A DNA stretch of 64,000 bases from Xylaria sp. FL1777 (lineage: Eukaryota; Ascomycota; Sordariomycetes; Xylariales; Xylariaceae), in the NCBI GenBank assembly GCA_022578965.1, contig MU400548.1, positions 186,001 to 250,000 on the forward strand. Direction: 5' to 3'. Of the stretch, positions 34,909 through 48,052 are shown in pieces. The notes under the pieces are model-generated. The model did no database searches. It saw only the letters and a program-made list of their open reading frames with translations, and was not told the origin of the DNA. Both the position numbers and the translations under genes were made by a program. Each line of letters opens with the position of its first letter. Within the stretch, counting starts at the first letter, position 1.

Positions 34909-35972
34909 ATGATGTCCTCGTCATCGGGCACTCCTGAGTCCTGGATCTCCTCCTTCTGTTCGCTGCTGGGCCACGAGTACTTCGCCGAGGTCTCGGAGGA
35001 GTTCATCGAGGATGACTTCAACCTCACTGGCCTGCAGACCCAGGTCGCCATGTATAAGGAAGCTCTAGAGGTAGGATGATCAACCCGTTCTCTTCCGCTC
35101 TTATGGCTCGCGCGCTAATGCTCCACCTCTCCCCTCAGATGATACTCGACGTAGAGCCGGAGGACGACGACGAGGACGAAGAAGAGGATGACGACGAGGA
35201 AGACGAATCCATCGAGGGCGTCGAGCGGATGCGGCATGGCGAACGTCGAAACCACAGCCGTATTGCAAGCGACCTGTCTGTCATCGAGTCCTCCGCCGAG
35301 ATGCTATATGGCCTCATCCACCAGCGTTTTATATGTTCACGAGCAGGCATCCAACAGATGTCGGAAAAATACGAGCTTGGCCACTTCGGCGTCTGCCCCA
35401 GGAGCCACTGTGAGCAGGCCCGCACTCTCCCCGTTGGCCTGTCAGATATACCCGGGGAGGAGACGGTCAAGCTTTTCTGTCCCTCTTGCCTAGACGTATA
35501 CGTCCCGCCTAATAGCCGTTTTCAGACGGTCGATGGCGCCTTCTTTGGCCGCACATTTGGTGCCCTCTTTCTCCTCACCTTTCCAGAGTACGATCTTACC
35601 AAACGAGGTGCTGATGTACTGGCGGGCGCGCGGGTCCCGGATGACGATAAGGAGATGCTAAACGGTATGTATCGGTGCAATGTAGCACCAAGTCTAGGCA
35701 GGGCTAGGATCTATGAGCCTCGTATCTACGGCTTCAGGGTGTCCGAGGTAGCTCGGTCGGGTCCGCGAATGCAATGGTTAAGGGACAAACCAAGTGACCT
35801 ATCAGAATTAGACGAGGCACGACGGTTCGCCGAGGAAAACCCAGAAAGTGATGACGATGACGAAAGCATGAACTTGAATGGACGGCCGGTACGTCGGCTG
35901 CGACAGCGGAGACGAAACGGCGCTGGAGGAGGCAGTCCAATGGAGACGAATGGTGCCGAATCGGAGCTCTAG
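34909..35972 (+). CDS. Casein kinase 2 regulatory (beta) subunit, two exons
   Basis: The model is join(34909..35070, 35139..35972), 331 aa, with one 68-bp phase-0 intron (GTAGGA...CCTCAG). The N-terminus is the diagnostic CK2-beta opening WISSFCSLLGHEYFAEV, followed by FIEDDFNLTGL. An acidic insert (residues 62-77) is typical of fungal forms. The zinc site is complete: C140, C145, C168 and C171 (VCPRSHC ... LFCPSC). The protein continues with YVPPNSRFQTVDGAFFG and YEPRIYGF. CK2 beta dimerises and carries two catalytic alpha subunits, acting in nucleus and cytosol. Of two adjacent ATGs I took the first. The C-terminal arginine-rich tail (about 300-331) is variable in the family. Confidence 0.95.
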
Positions 35973-38900
35973 AACATCAAATTACCAATCATATCAGCCA
36001 CACACTCCGCTCCTCCTTAATCCCAGCATAGTAGGATTGATCGCTGAGACCGGACCGTGAAATTTATACGAACATATGCAGCATCCGAGTCTCGAACGGC
36101 GAGGTTAGACGGAAGATCTACTTAGTTCTATTGTGCAAAGCCGATAATTATTTGTTCTCGAGCACATACGCACGTTCACCATAAGTCTTTTATAGGCTCG
36201 ACCATGTAGGGACCGGTATATGAGCAAGAGGAATCTCGCACGGCTAAAGGGTAAGGAGAGAACATGATTATATGACATGGCACGGCAAGGCAAATTAGTC
36301 GGCGGCTGCATTGAATGTGACACCATGGTAGGGCTGCAAGGCGACTTCTATCTGCTCGGCTCAACCAGCAGCAGGCAGGCGCATGGATGGTGGCTGGCGT
36401 TGGTCGAGGGTTATAAAGTGATAGTCCTTATCCTAATACACAAAATATTCATCCACTCTTAAATTTAGACGACTTCAGAACTGACTTCACTCAATGGCGG
36501 CTTCAGGTTTATACGCTCTGTAAGTCGTGGCCAGTATAAATTGCCTACCTATCCATGCATGGACATGCTGTACGGCGAGAAAAAAACAAGACACACGTGA
36601 TTAACGGAGGGGGGTTTCCTCATTTTCCTTTCTTTTCTTATCTAAGAGAGAGAAAGAGAAAAAAACCAATGTTTTTCGAACCCTCATTTATGCCAGTCAT
36701 GCCGCATCTATACGCCCTAGGTTCAGACATTGTCTCGTAATAAATGGGCATAGATACATGAGATAAGAGTCTGCTGTGCCTTATTTCCCTGTACATACAT
36801 GCTGTGGTGAAGTTAATGGAGTAGGTACCTAACTTTACGGGTCAGTTAGCCCTAGATAGCACGGTGTAGTGTTTTGCTGGTTTGGTACCGCCTGAATAAG
36901 GGATACTTGATTAGCTATGCCAAAGTCGGTTAATTAGACTATCATACTTCTTTCCTTAGGTTTCTTTCTACGTTCGGCCTGTGATTCAAACATCCTTTTT
37001 GATGAGCTGGCGAGGGCAGAGAAGCAGACAAGGACTCTGGGAGAGGTCTGCTATTTTCTCCTGCTGATATACATCTTATATAGAAAATGGGGCGGAAGAC
37101 TAGATATGTATCCCTTTAGTTTCCCCACATTTGGAATCTATTTAAGCTGAGCGAGGCGCAATATAAAAGGACATTGCTGTCAACCAAGTTAGGAAGTGGG
37201 TAACTCTATCAAGTAGGTTGCTCGAGCTACCGGACGTGGAATTGGCCTGTCTGTGGGTACGACGCAGAGCCCAGGAACCATTCTAAAGCTTGGGCAGGAG
37301 GCTTTTACTTCGTTGAGAAGGGTTGTCGGTTTCAGCATCTTGTAGATGATGAAGTATATGTGTGGATATGATTGCGGGCATACGAGAACTATCCTACAAT
37401 CTCTAGTTAGTTAGCACTTGTTTAAGTACATGCTATGATCCCTATGCTACGGGTGTAAAATAGTTAATAGGATAATATCTTTCATGTCTTCCACATTCCC
37501 TAGATTACAAATTAACTGTCCATGATAAATGTAACGTTAACATTGGGGTTTGTTTAGTAATGAGGTTCATGGGAGGTATCTATAGATTGAGCCTTTGATT
37601 TAATCTTGCAAGGTCGTACTCCCGTGGATAGTAGAATTTTATATGCTGCCTATAGCTCAGCCTTGGTTTGTAAGTGCTAATCTACATGTAATATTTTTCT
37701 TTCTCCTGTCCCTTTCAGGTTTTATGAAAATACCCCAAACTGTCTACAGCTAGTATACACATACTGGGATAGGACAGGACTCTAGAATTGTAGTCCTTTT
37801 AGTGTCGGATTTCCAAGCAATTATAAACTTGGATGGTGCCACACTGGTGTATACACACAACTCTGGCAATCTAAGGACAGCGGAATCACCAAATACGCAC
37901 TGAGATGGTATTACTTAGCCGAGGTCCCTCTTCACACGGTAATCACAATCGTTGCTTAGGCGCGTAGCGGCTAACCAAATAAAAACCTGTTGTCATGGCA
38001 TACAGTGGATGCAGTAGCGAGGGGTCTAGAAAGATCATGAATAACTTACTCGTATAAAAACACTTGAACTTGAAGATGTGTTGTGAGGGGAACAATAGTT
38101 GCTCGAGCTAATGGCAGTTTCATACTAGTATGATAACTTCATTACCTGTGTGTAATCAGGAGCAAGCTAAGCATAACGTAAATTATGAGATGTACCAACT
38201 ACATATAGCTTTTAATTGAAGTAGCCATCGAGAGAGAGATTACCTTCAGTGAGAAGCACTACTATGCCGCGTCATCCATTGCCCCCCATAGCTACAACTC
38301 AGTCGCTCTTTTGAGATACTCTATACAATGTAGCAAATATATTCCTCTGTAGAGTGCCGGATCTACCGGTACTTCATCACGTGGGAGGGTTCCGAACTGC
38401 CTAACTACCAGTATGAGCGCATGAGGCTCGAACTAGCGTAAAGAGCAAGCAAGACAATAAACCCACAATGCTTACATGGAGGAGATTACCGAAAAAGAAC
38501 TAGCGAACCTACATAGGAGGGGAGCTTGAGTTTTGATGCTAAAAATTGAGAGCTAGGTTAATGCTAGTTTTAACTTGGTTAATATATAGTAGCTAAGTAA
38601 TTATCTGCGTAAGGAAACTAGCTGCTATACTAGGAGTTCCGAGCTTACCTTACTGTTTTGTTTAGTTACACTTAGCTAGCCTGGATTTCCGAAACACGAG
38701 GTTGGGATCTGGATATGAAGCTTGTTAGGAATGGTCCTTAACAGAGTGTCTCTCTGGAGTATCCTCGACCACCTTCAACTACCTACACTACTACTACCTA
38801 GGTAAGGGGAAAAGCGCGGCAGTGGATATGGGGTGTGAGGATACATATACGTAAAGGGGACATACTTAGCTTCAGAATTCTGGACTGGCAGTATTGTTAT

Positions 38901-41786
38901 CGAGGCTCAAAGCTCAATTTACTTTGGAAAGTCTAGATGGTTATACACCTCAGCCATTTCTTGTATAAAATGGGTTGGTACTGAACGTCTTAAAACGACA
39001 CCCAGGGGGTATCAAAGATGCGACAATATCACGTAACTAGATGATGCTTATTCTGGGCTTATATATGGCTTAGGAGGATGGCGTTCATCGACCGGAAGGC
39101 GGCTGATGGTGTCGCAAGAAGATAAGGTACGAAACTTGCTCGTCAGCCACAGCGATGCATAGAAATATGTAAGCTGAGATGGTATGATTTAATAAGGGAG
39201 TTGAATTTGTGTTACCTTTGTGGTCGCTAACGCCAAAGCCGTCGGCGGCGTCGTCCCGGCGTTTATCGGGGGTTGGTATCTTAATTCCGACTACTACGCA
39301 AAAGAGATACCTAATGTATGCAGATACTTATTGCGGTAACCCGAGGCATCATCTTTTTAGTATAATAGCAACTTGAGTGGACTGTGTCGAGAATATTTGG
39401 GTATCGGTATCCTGTCGTGAAGCGGGCATAACAGGCTATTGTCGACCAGAGATGGTAAACTCGCACACATTGAAATACCGAGACATATCTGCTCGATCAC
39501 GTCAGTTAGCTAAATACTTCATGAAACAACCCGACCCCAAGAGCCGTGACTCCGTGAGGCAGAAAAAAGGGCGCGGAATGCCAAGACAGTTGCCGAGCGG
39601 TACTTGCATATGCGTATACGGTACGTTTGCTGACGATGGCGCAGACAACCAATGAGAGTACGGGAGCCGACCCGACGCTCCCGGATGGCTGACCACCAGT
39701 CCCAGCATTCTCTATGTTACCTCTTCAGATGGGCATGATGAAGTCGGCGGCGAGCATGTTGAGGATTGCATTGCCTGTAGTATACATGGTTGGGCGTGTC
39801 TTCAGCCACTGGCCCACTGCACACTTAAGTAGCAACTGCAGATCTGCACGCAAGCTTAAAGTAGGTAGACGTGTAGGTATCGTGAGTCATGAGAAATGCC
39901 TCCATTATATGTATACGTGTTTCCGTATTTAGGTTGAATACGTTCTTAGTAGTGTGTGTAGTATGTAGTATAGTACACCGTAAGTAGTCTGACTGGATTG
40001 AATTACTACTACATGTATATGTAGTATATACCTACACATTCTCAGTACGTCACCACACACGATTCGGCCGCGACTGTGGTTGCGGATGAATCATTATGAA
40101 TTGCAGGCCATGCTCTTCGTCTTATTCGCCGGAACACACTGACCAACATACTGCGTAAACAGGGGTTAAGATGCGATTCCCGCATCTTGGCGGGTCCACT
40201 CCAGATAGGCGTCACGCCGCATGACTGTCCATACTGTATGTAAAATATGTATGCGTGGGTAGGTAGGTAGATAGGTAGGTATACTGAACGATATACATAC
40301 ATGAAGATAGATGGCTTGAATTAAGATGGGGCACACTAACCTGCCGAATCCCCATTCAAATTTGGCTACCTACTGATACGCAGGGCAACGCCGCAAGAGC
40401 AAGCCAGTGCGTATCGAAGTTCCGGGCTTAGGGAAACATGCTGTTACCACGCGTATGGGTACTGCTTTCTATACACGTGTAGTTGATGCGTACTTATACC
40501 AGGATATTTCTACTTAGGGGCCGGTATTATTAAGGTACCAGTAATCCGGATACGCAGGTCTTTTCTCGCTAGAGAGGTACCGTCCCAATTAAACGTTGGC
40601 ACGATGCTACACTCCTGCGTATCGTATCGCAACTACATAGGTAGGTAGGTCCTTGTTGGTATAGGCACTCACTCCTACATACATCATGTATGTATGTGGT
40701 GGTGTAGGCCTGTCGAAAACATGAGGGATGCACCAACGTCTAGAATGATATGCTTTTATTAAGTACTGATTACAAAGTATTCAACACCAATGGTAACCTA
40801 AGTTATTTTATAAAATAAAAAAAATAGGGGATGCTACATAACTATACTATAAAACAAATCCATGATCAGAGGGTAATGTCGGAATCACGGCGAACTTTAG
40901 TGAGGTAGTCTAGATAGTGTAGGGCACGGTACACGGGATGGATTGAGGCGGGGAAACCAGGATAGTTCCAGCGCGATTCCAAATGCAACCTTAGCATAGT
41001 TCTAGGGCCCGTTGATTGCTAATCTGCCTGGGACGGCACCCTGAAGAGGCAGCAGTCCGTATCATCACAAGGATGCAAGAAAGCGGGGACAAAAATGACG
41101 AGCGAAAGAGTGCCGGTAAGAGAGAAAAAGGAGAGGAAAGAAACATACACGTACACACTAGGTACTGGAACTTTTATCTCCGATGTACACTATGTAGGTA
41201 CTAGGTAGGATGCTAAGTGCCCAAGGTACCAAACACTAGGTACCTAGGTAGGTACTGATTATGTGATGTGATGTAAGACCAGCATCCCGAATCCTTTATT
41301 ATACATTGTATTGACCCCCAGCACCCTAATTCTCTGCTTGTCGCTCTTGAACAGTTTTGCCTGTCCTTGTTGGCTTGTAACACTGTTGCAGCTCGGCTTC
41401 TGATCTTGTGGCTCTTTTATTTCGACTTTTTTTTTCTTCCACTTTCTCTCTCGTCCTTTTGCTTCACATACCGGCGGCCAGCTTCTTATCTTCAGAAGTT
41501 GGTCCGTTGCGCCGCGTCGATCCCTCTGGCTTGACAAGACAGCCTTCGACTTTTCGAAACCTTAAATAGATAGTCAAATGCTCGTCTAATTTGGCTCTCC
41601 ATTAGTCAACACCTATCACAACAGATTCTCCTATTTTGGAACAATTCCCCGTGCTTCAGCCTCACTGTTACACAGTGTCGCCCGGTGAAGAACTCATAAG
41701 CCCGAAACCTTCGGCGGCACCGGGACCGTTCTTCGTTGGGATTTTAAGTTGTCAGCTCCGCTAGGCCGGACTACCACGCCGTGACA
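35973..41786. other. 5.8-kb stretch without recognisable gene
   Basis: This is the longest gap in the window. Between 36,750 and 39,370 there is not even a 60-codon ORF. Elsewhere ORFs are short and biased. Spacer motifs occur near 36,545, 38,790, 40,260, 40,635 and 41,225, with none in between. The last few hundred bases should hold the ABC transporter promoter. No RNA gene or dispersed-repeat copy is seen. Confidence 0.45.
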
Positions 41787-44700
41787 ATGACCGAGAGAGA
41801 CATGGAGAAGAGGTCCTTGGAGTGGGGGTCAGGCGCCCCTGGATCAACCCAGAACTTAGACAACAATACGGCCCAGCGTCCGCCATCATCCGCAACTTCG
41901 GTCCCAACTTCTTCAGATGCATCTGAAGAGCGGCGGGAGAATGTGAGACAGAGCAACCCCAATGGATTTTCTCGGGTCAATGCTGGGATTTCTGTCGAGC
42001 AGGCCGAGGCCGACTTCGCCGAGCTTCAAAGGGAAATATCGGGCTTGTCGCGAGCCAGTCGAGTAAACAGTCGTCATGGGGATGATCCCGAGAAGGGCAT
42101 GAAGGGTGATGTCACAGGGTCAGAAACTTCGGAGGACGATTTCGACCTGGAACAAGTCCTTCGTGGCGGCCTTGACGCGGAGAGGGAAGCTGGCATCAAG
42201 CCCAAACACATAGGGGTCTATTGGGATGGGCTGACTGTTAAGGGCATGGGCGGTATGACCAACTATGTGCAGACATTCCCAGATGCCTTTGTCAACTTCG
42301 TGGATTACTGGACTCCTCTCAAGACCCTGCTTGGCTGGGGCCAGAACGGTGTCGAGGCAACTTTGCTAGACAACTTCAGCGGCGTCATCAACCCGGGTGA
42401 AATGGTTTTAGTGCTGGGCCGTCCTGGATCCGGATGCACTACGTTTCTTAAGTCGATTGCGAATCAACGATGGGGTTACACTGGCGTCACAGGTGAGGTC
42501 TTGTATGGGCCTTTCTCTCATGACGAATTTAAGGAGTACCGTGGCGAGGCCGTTTATAACCAAGAAGATGATATTCACCTTGCAACGCTAAACGTGGAAC
42601 AGACTTTGGGATTTGCGATTGATACTAAGGTCCCCAACAAGTTGCCCGCAGGCACTACCAAAGCCAAATTCAAGAGCGACGTTATCACTACACTCCTGAA
42701 GATGTTCAACATTGAGCACACCAGACACACGGTTGTGGGCGATGCCTTAGTCCGCGGTGTCTCAGGCGGTGAGCGGAAGCGTGTTTCCATCGCCGAGATG
42801 ATGATTACAAATGCTTGCGTGTTGTCGTGGGATAACAGTACCCGTGGTCTTGACGCTAGCACGGCTCTTGATTTCGTCAAATCTCTGCGAATTCAAACGA
42901 ACCTTTACAAGACCTCGACTTTCGTCTCGTTATATCAGGCTTCGGAAAATATTTACAAGCAATTCGATAAAGTGTTGGTTATTGACTCAGGAAAGCAAGT
43001 CTACTTCGGGCCTGCCACAGAGGCAAGAAGCTATTTCGAAGGCCTAGGTTTCCTACCGCGTCCGCGCCAAACGACACCAGATTACGTTACCGGCTGTACC
43101 GACGAATTCGAACGTGAGTATTCGGATGGGTACTCTCCCAAAAATGCTCCACATAGTCCCGAATCCCTCGCTGCAGCCTTCGAGAAATCCAAGTATGCTC
43201 AGAGACTCCAGGCTGAGATGGAAGACTATAAAGCTCGGCTCGAAACTGAAACTGCAAAACATGAGGACTTCCGCCTAGCGGTCAAGGAAAGCAAGCGTCG
43301 TGGTGCAAAACGATCTGTTTACAGTGTTGGATTTCATCAACAAATCTGGGCGTTGATGAAACGCCAGTTCGTCTTGAAGCTTCAAGACAAGCTTGGACTA
43401 TCTCTCTCTTGGCTGCGCAGTATCGTCATTGCTATCGTGCTTGGGACACTGTTTCTGAACCTCCAAGAGACATCCGCTAGCGCTTTCAGTAAAGGTGGTC
43501 TTCTGTTTATATCGCTTTTGTTCAATGCTTTCCAGGCTTTCTCCGAGCTTGGGTCAACGATGACCGGCCGACCAGTCGTCAACAAACACAAAGCCTATGC
43601 GTTTCATCGACCATCAGCACTATGGATCGCACAAATCTTTGTAGATACCGCCTTCTCCGCAGCACAGATTCTGGTTTTCTCTCTTATCGTATACTTCGCA
43701 AGCAATCTTTCAAGGACAGCTGGCCATTTCTTTACGTTCTATTTGCTGATTCTCGTCGGAAACATTGCCATGACGCTGTACTTCCGTATAATTGGTTGCC
43801 TTAGTCCTGACTTCGACTACGCCATCAAGTTTGCTGTCGTAACCGTCACATTGTTCATTTTGACATCAGGGTACTTGATTCAATATCAGTCACAGCAACA
43901 CTGGCTCCGTTGGATATTCTATATCAACGCGCTTGGTTTATCATTCTCGAGTTTGATGGCCAATGAGTTTAGTAACTCTGACTTGACCTGTTCAGCTGAG
44001 TCCCTCGTTCCATCTGGCCCTGGCTACGATGATATTAGATACCAAGTGTGCACCCTGGCTGGCTCCAAATCAGGGACTGTTGTCGTAAAGGGTGCCGATT
44101 ACATCTCACAGGGCTTCACATATGCTCCACGCGATCTATGGCGAAACTTCGGCATTGTTGTCGCTATTATCGTTTTCTTCTTGATCATGAATGTCGTTCT
44201 AGGAGAATTGGTTAAATACGGAATGGGCGGCAATCAAGCCAAGGTCTTCGCCAGGCCGAATGCAGAGAGGACGGCACTTAACGAGGCGCTCAACAACAAA
44301 AAGCTTCAACGTCAGAAGTCGAGGACGGATAACGATGACTCGGCTCTGAAGATCGAATCGACTAGCATCTTGACATGGGAAGACCTCAACTACGATGTAC
44401 CAGTCCCTGGGGGTACTCGACGGCTTCTCAACAACGTCTTCGGCTATTGTAAGCCAGGTGAGCTTACTGCCCTCATGGGTGCCTCCGGGGCTGGGAAAAC
44501 TACTCTTTTAGATGTTTTGGCTGCGCGAAAAAACATCGGCGTCATTTATGGTGATGTTCTCGTCGACGGATCGAAGCCCGGCAAAGAATTTCAAAGGTCA
44601 ACCTCTTATGCTGAACAGCTTGACATGCACGATCCCACTCAGACTGTGCGTGAAGCTCTGCGGTTTTCAGCTGACCTGCGGCAATCTTTCGAAACCCCGC

Positions 44701-46312
44701 AGTCGGAAAAGTATGCCTATGTTGAGGAAATTATTGCATTGTTAGAAATGGAGCATATTGCCGACTGCATTATCGGTACTCCCGAGGCTGGCCTTACCGT
44801 CGAGCAACGCAAGCGCGTTACCATTGGCGTTGAGCTGGCAGCTAAGCCTCAACTGCTTCTTTTCCTCGACGAGCCGACTTCAGGTCTTGATAGTCAAAGT
44901 GCCTTCAACATTGTTCGGTTCTTGAAAAAGCTTGCTGCTGCCGGCCAGGCTATTCTCTGCACCATCCATCAGCCCAATGCAGCCCTCTTCGAAAACTTCG
45001 ACAGACTTCTCCTTCTACAGCGAGGTGGCCGTTGCGTGTATTTCGGCGATATTGGAAAGGATGCCCACGTGCTTCGTAATTACCTCGGCCGTCACGGTGC
45101 CGTTGCCGGGCCATCTGAAAATATTGCCGAGTACATGCTAGAGGCCATCGGTGCTGGTAGCAGCGCGCGTGTTGGCAGCCAGGACTGGGCTGATATTTGG
45201 GCAGAAAGTCCTGAATTAGCTAACGTTAAGGATAGGATTTCTCAGTTCAAAGAGGCTCGCAGAAAAGCCGCCGCAGAAATTGATCTCAGCCTGCAAAAGG
45301 AGTATGCTTCACCTCTTTGGCACCAGATCAAGACTGTGGTTAAGCGGACCAACGTCTCCTACTGGCGCTCGCCCAACTATCTCTTCACTCGCGTATTTAA
45401 CCACATTGTAATCGCTCTATTAACGGGTTTAACATATCTCCGACTAGATGATTCACGGTCTTCACTGCAATACAAAGTCTTCGTCATGTTCCAGGTCACT
45501 GTTCTTCCCGCCTTGCTGCTTCCTCAAGTTGAACTCATGTTCATCATCAAGCGCGCGATTTTCTTCCGAGAGCAGTTGAGCAAGATGTATAGCACCTTCA
45601 CGTTCAGTCTGAGCATGGTTCTTGCCGAGCTTCCTTATTCCATTCTTTGCTCAGTGCTTTTTTTCCTCCCTCTCTATTTCATACCTGGTTTCCAGTCTGA
45701 GCCCTCGCGAGCCGGATACCAGTACTTCATGGTCCTCATAACTGAACTCTTCGCCGTCTCGCTTGGACAGGTCCTGGCCGCAATCTCGCCTTCAGCTTTT
45801 GTGTCAAGCCAGTACGACCCGTTCATTGTCATTACGTTTTCGTTGTTCTGCGGCGTCACCATTCCGTACCCTCAGATCATACCTTTCTGGAGAAGCTGGC
45901 TATACCAGCTGGATCCCTTTACGCGTCTCATCAGTGGCACAATTACTACTGCTTTGCACGAGCTTAATGTGAGGTGTACGTCTCATGAATTGAATTCCTT
46001 CTTGGCGCCACCTGGGGAAACTTGCGGTTCGTACATGAAGAAGTTTTTTGATGTTGGTGGCTCCGGCTATCTCGTCAATAATGACACTAGCAACTGCGAG
46101 TACTGTGCATATTCGAGTGGCGACCAATTTTACAATCAGTTCGAGTACACGTTCGACACCAGGTGGAGGGATCTGGGTATTTTTATTGCGTTCGTAGCAA
46201 GCAACACCATCATTCTCTTCGCTGCTGTAAGTCCACCGCTCTTTTCCTGGTTTCTATTCGTTATTCACTAAGTACTTGCCAGACACGCTTCTTGAACTGG
46301 AATAGACGATAG
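41787..46312 (+). CDS. Pdr-type full-size ABC transporter (ABCG), multidrug efflux
   Basis: The model is join(41787..46226, 46283..46312), 1489 aa, starting at the ATG at 41787. The 56-bp intron (GTAAGT...GCCAG) removes a readthrough tail and gives the usual ending RFLNWNRR. The order is NBD-TMD twice. NBD1 has Walker A GRPGSGCTTFLK from residue 211, signature VSGGERKRVS and the fungal form WDNSTRGLDAS. NBD2 has Walker A GASGAGKTTLLD from about 898, degenerate signature VEQRKRVTIG and Walker B LLFLDEPTSGLDSQ. Two sets of about six helices follow each NBD. This asymmetric pair of sites is normal for fungal Pdr5/Cdr1 relatives, which expel hydrophobic drugs and lipids at the plasma membrane. 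All motifs are intact. No drug-response element is recognised upstream. Confidence 0.94.
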
Positions 46313-47440
46313 TATTATATTTGAAGAATGACTTTGCTCATCTATGATAAACTCAAAATTGCCCTAGTCGATCGTGTCGCGCATTTTTTAATAGAGGCTA
46401 AGGACGCCCACATCGATTCATTACGCATGACAGGTACAAATTTTAGGATATAGACTGGCGTTGGGTTCTTCGTGGTCAGTTACCTGGCCATGATTATTGT
46501 GTTGCTACAAATTAGATGGCAAGAGTTGCCGAAGAGTACATTAGCTATTATAGATGACATCGACGGGCATTTTTAAAAGGAAATTATGTTTTGCCTTATT
46601 AATTTAACTATGCTAATTTTATGTTACAAGCTTGTTAAATCAATTAAACATTCCCTATTGTTGTATAAAAATTTATCTGGTTAAGCAAATAACCTACCTA
46701 TAATATACAAAAATTCGAGATAAACTTGACCATTATTCAATCATCCATAGCAATAAGCAACCTAGCACGCATGATATCAACTTTTGTAGGCCTCCAGCTA
46801 CGATATAACTGGTGGCGGCCCGATACAGTGCGTGCCAGACCGTCAGACCGTATGTAATCTATTTCATTTGCCCTATGATAGGCCATTGCCAAGGATGACG
46901 GCCAATTTCGTCCCGAACCTCCGTATAAATGCGTAATATGCCATGGTTTAATTTGTGAAGCAAGTTTCGAAGAGTTTTGTCATTCTTCCGTGCTATTAGC
47001 CCTTTGTAGAAGTGGCGGATGACGATACTGGTAGGAACATAGAGAAAACCCCCAACCCCCAACCCCCAAGAGAAAAAGAACCCAAAAAAGTAAGCTTGAC
47101 ATAAAACTCCATCACCTCCTCATTTGTTGGTATGCTGCACTGAATGAAACTATCTATCGCCTTAGCTGAAATAAGTCCCTCCTTAGTTTCTCTTCACTCC
47201 TATTGAAATGCCACCTCATGAGACCACATCCTAACTGTTGCTCTAGCTTTGCTAGTCGCCTAGGCTTAGGCTCAGACTATTTAGGAATCACTATTATCCA
47301 ATTCTGGTCGGTGCGGTAGCTCAGAACGGCGGGCTCCAAGACTTAACTAAACGAACGTCTCCAACTGATGGCCCCTCGGTACCGTGCCTCTCTAGCTGTC
47401 GAGTTCTATTACCCAGACCCTGGCTGAAATTAACCGGGTT
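46313..47440. other. Spacer, AT-rich in its first half
   Basis: The stretch 46,560-46,700 is AT-rich (about 70%). No gene is recognisable. A short run of CCCCCAACCCCCAA lies at about 47,050. Confidence 0.4.
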
Positions 47441-48052
47441 CTAATCTAACGCCCCCCCACCAGGTCCACGATGTGCTCTTTGGTCTACTGAGTCAACTCT
47501 GGCTCCAGTGAGCACCGGCGCAGGTGGTTGTGGAATCGGCAATGGCCGCTGTGGTAATTCTTCGAGAGGAATTAAATTCGACCGAGAATGTGATTCAGGC
47601 AGATGGGGTTCATGATGTGGATATGGCCTCAAAGGTAGTGATCCTGGTGCTGGCTGACCGGGAAGGGGATGCTCGGCTGCGGAAGTTCTACCATCCCTTA
47701 TTCCGGAAATCCCAAATCTTCTCAACACGGGGAATAAATCCCCCAGTCCAGAGCCGTCGCCTAGCGAGCGCCGCCATATGAAGAGCAAGAGTGCGATAAA
47801 CGCTAGACCAAATGGGAGTACAAGACCGAGGCCGAGACCAAGTGCTATAGGCTGGCACGGGGGGTGCGGCGTCTCAGCTGATGAAGATGGGCTTTCGAAT
47901 GCGAAAGTAACTGTTTGTGTGACGGTAGCGGGAAATGTTTGCGTGAAAGTAACGGTGACTGCTTGACGCCTTGTGAGCATCTTAGTAGTGCTTGGATCGG
48001 GAGATCTGGTGGTGGGTTCGTATAATGCAGTTGCAGCTGAGTCTATGAACAT
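47441..48052 (-). CDS. Hypothetical single-pass membrane protein
   Basis: From the ATG at 48052 the frame gives 203 aa; a shorter start at 47980 (MLTRRQAVTV) gives 179. A Thr/Val-rich segment (about TVTFTQTFPATVTQTVTF) precedes one strong hydrophobic helix (IALGLGLGLVLPFGLAFIALLLFIW) with RR on its inner side, then a Pro/His-rich tail. The plan resembles fungal cell-surface sensor-like or mucin-like one-pass proteins, but there is no clear signal peptide and no domain I recognise. Codon and composition evidence is modest. It may be a real small gene or a lucky ORF. Confidence 0.35.
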   Translation of the reverse strand: MFIDSAATALYEPTTRSPDPSTTKMLTRRQAVTVTFTQTFPATVTQTVTFAFESPSSSAETPHPPCQPIALGLGLGLVLPFGLAFIALLLFIWRRSLGDGSGLGDLFPVLRRFGISGIRDGRTSAAEHPLPGQPAPGSLPLRPYPHHEPHLPESHSRSNLIPLEELPQRPLPIPQPPAPVLTGARVDSVDQRAHRGPGGGALD

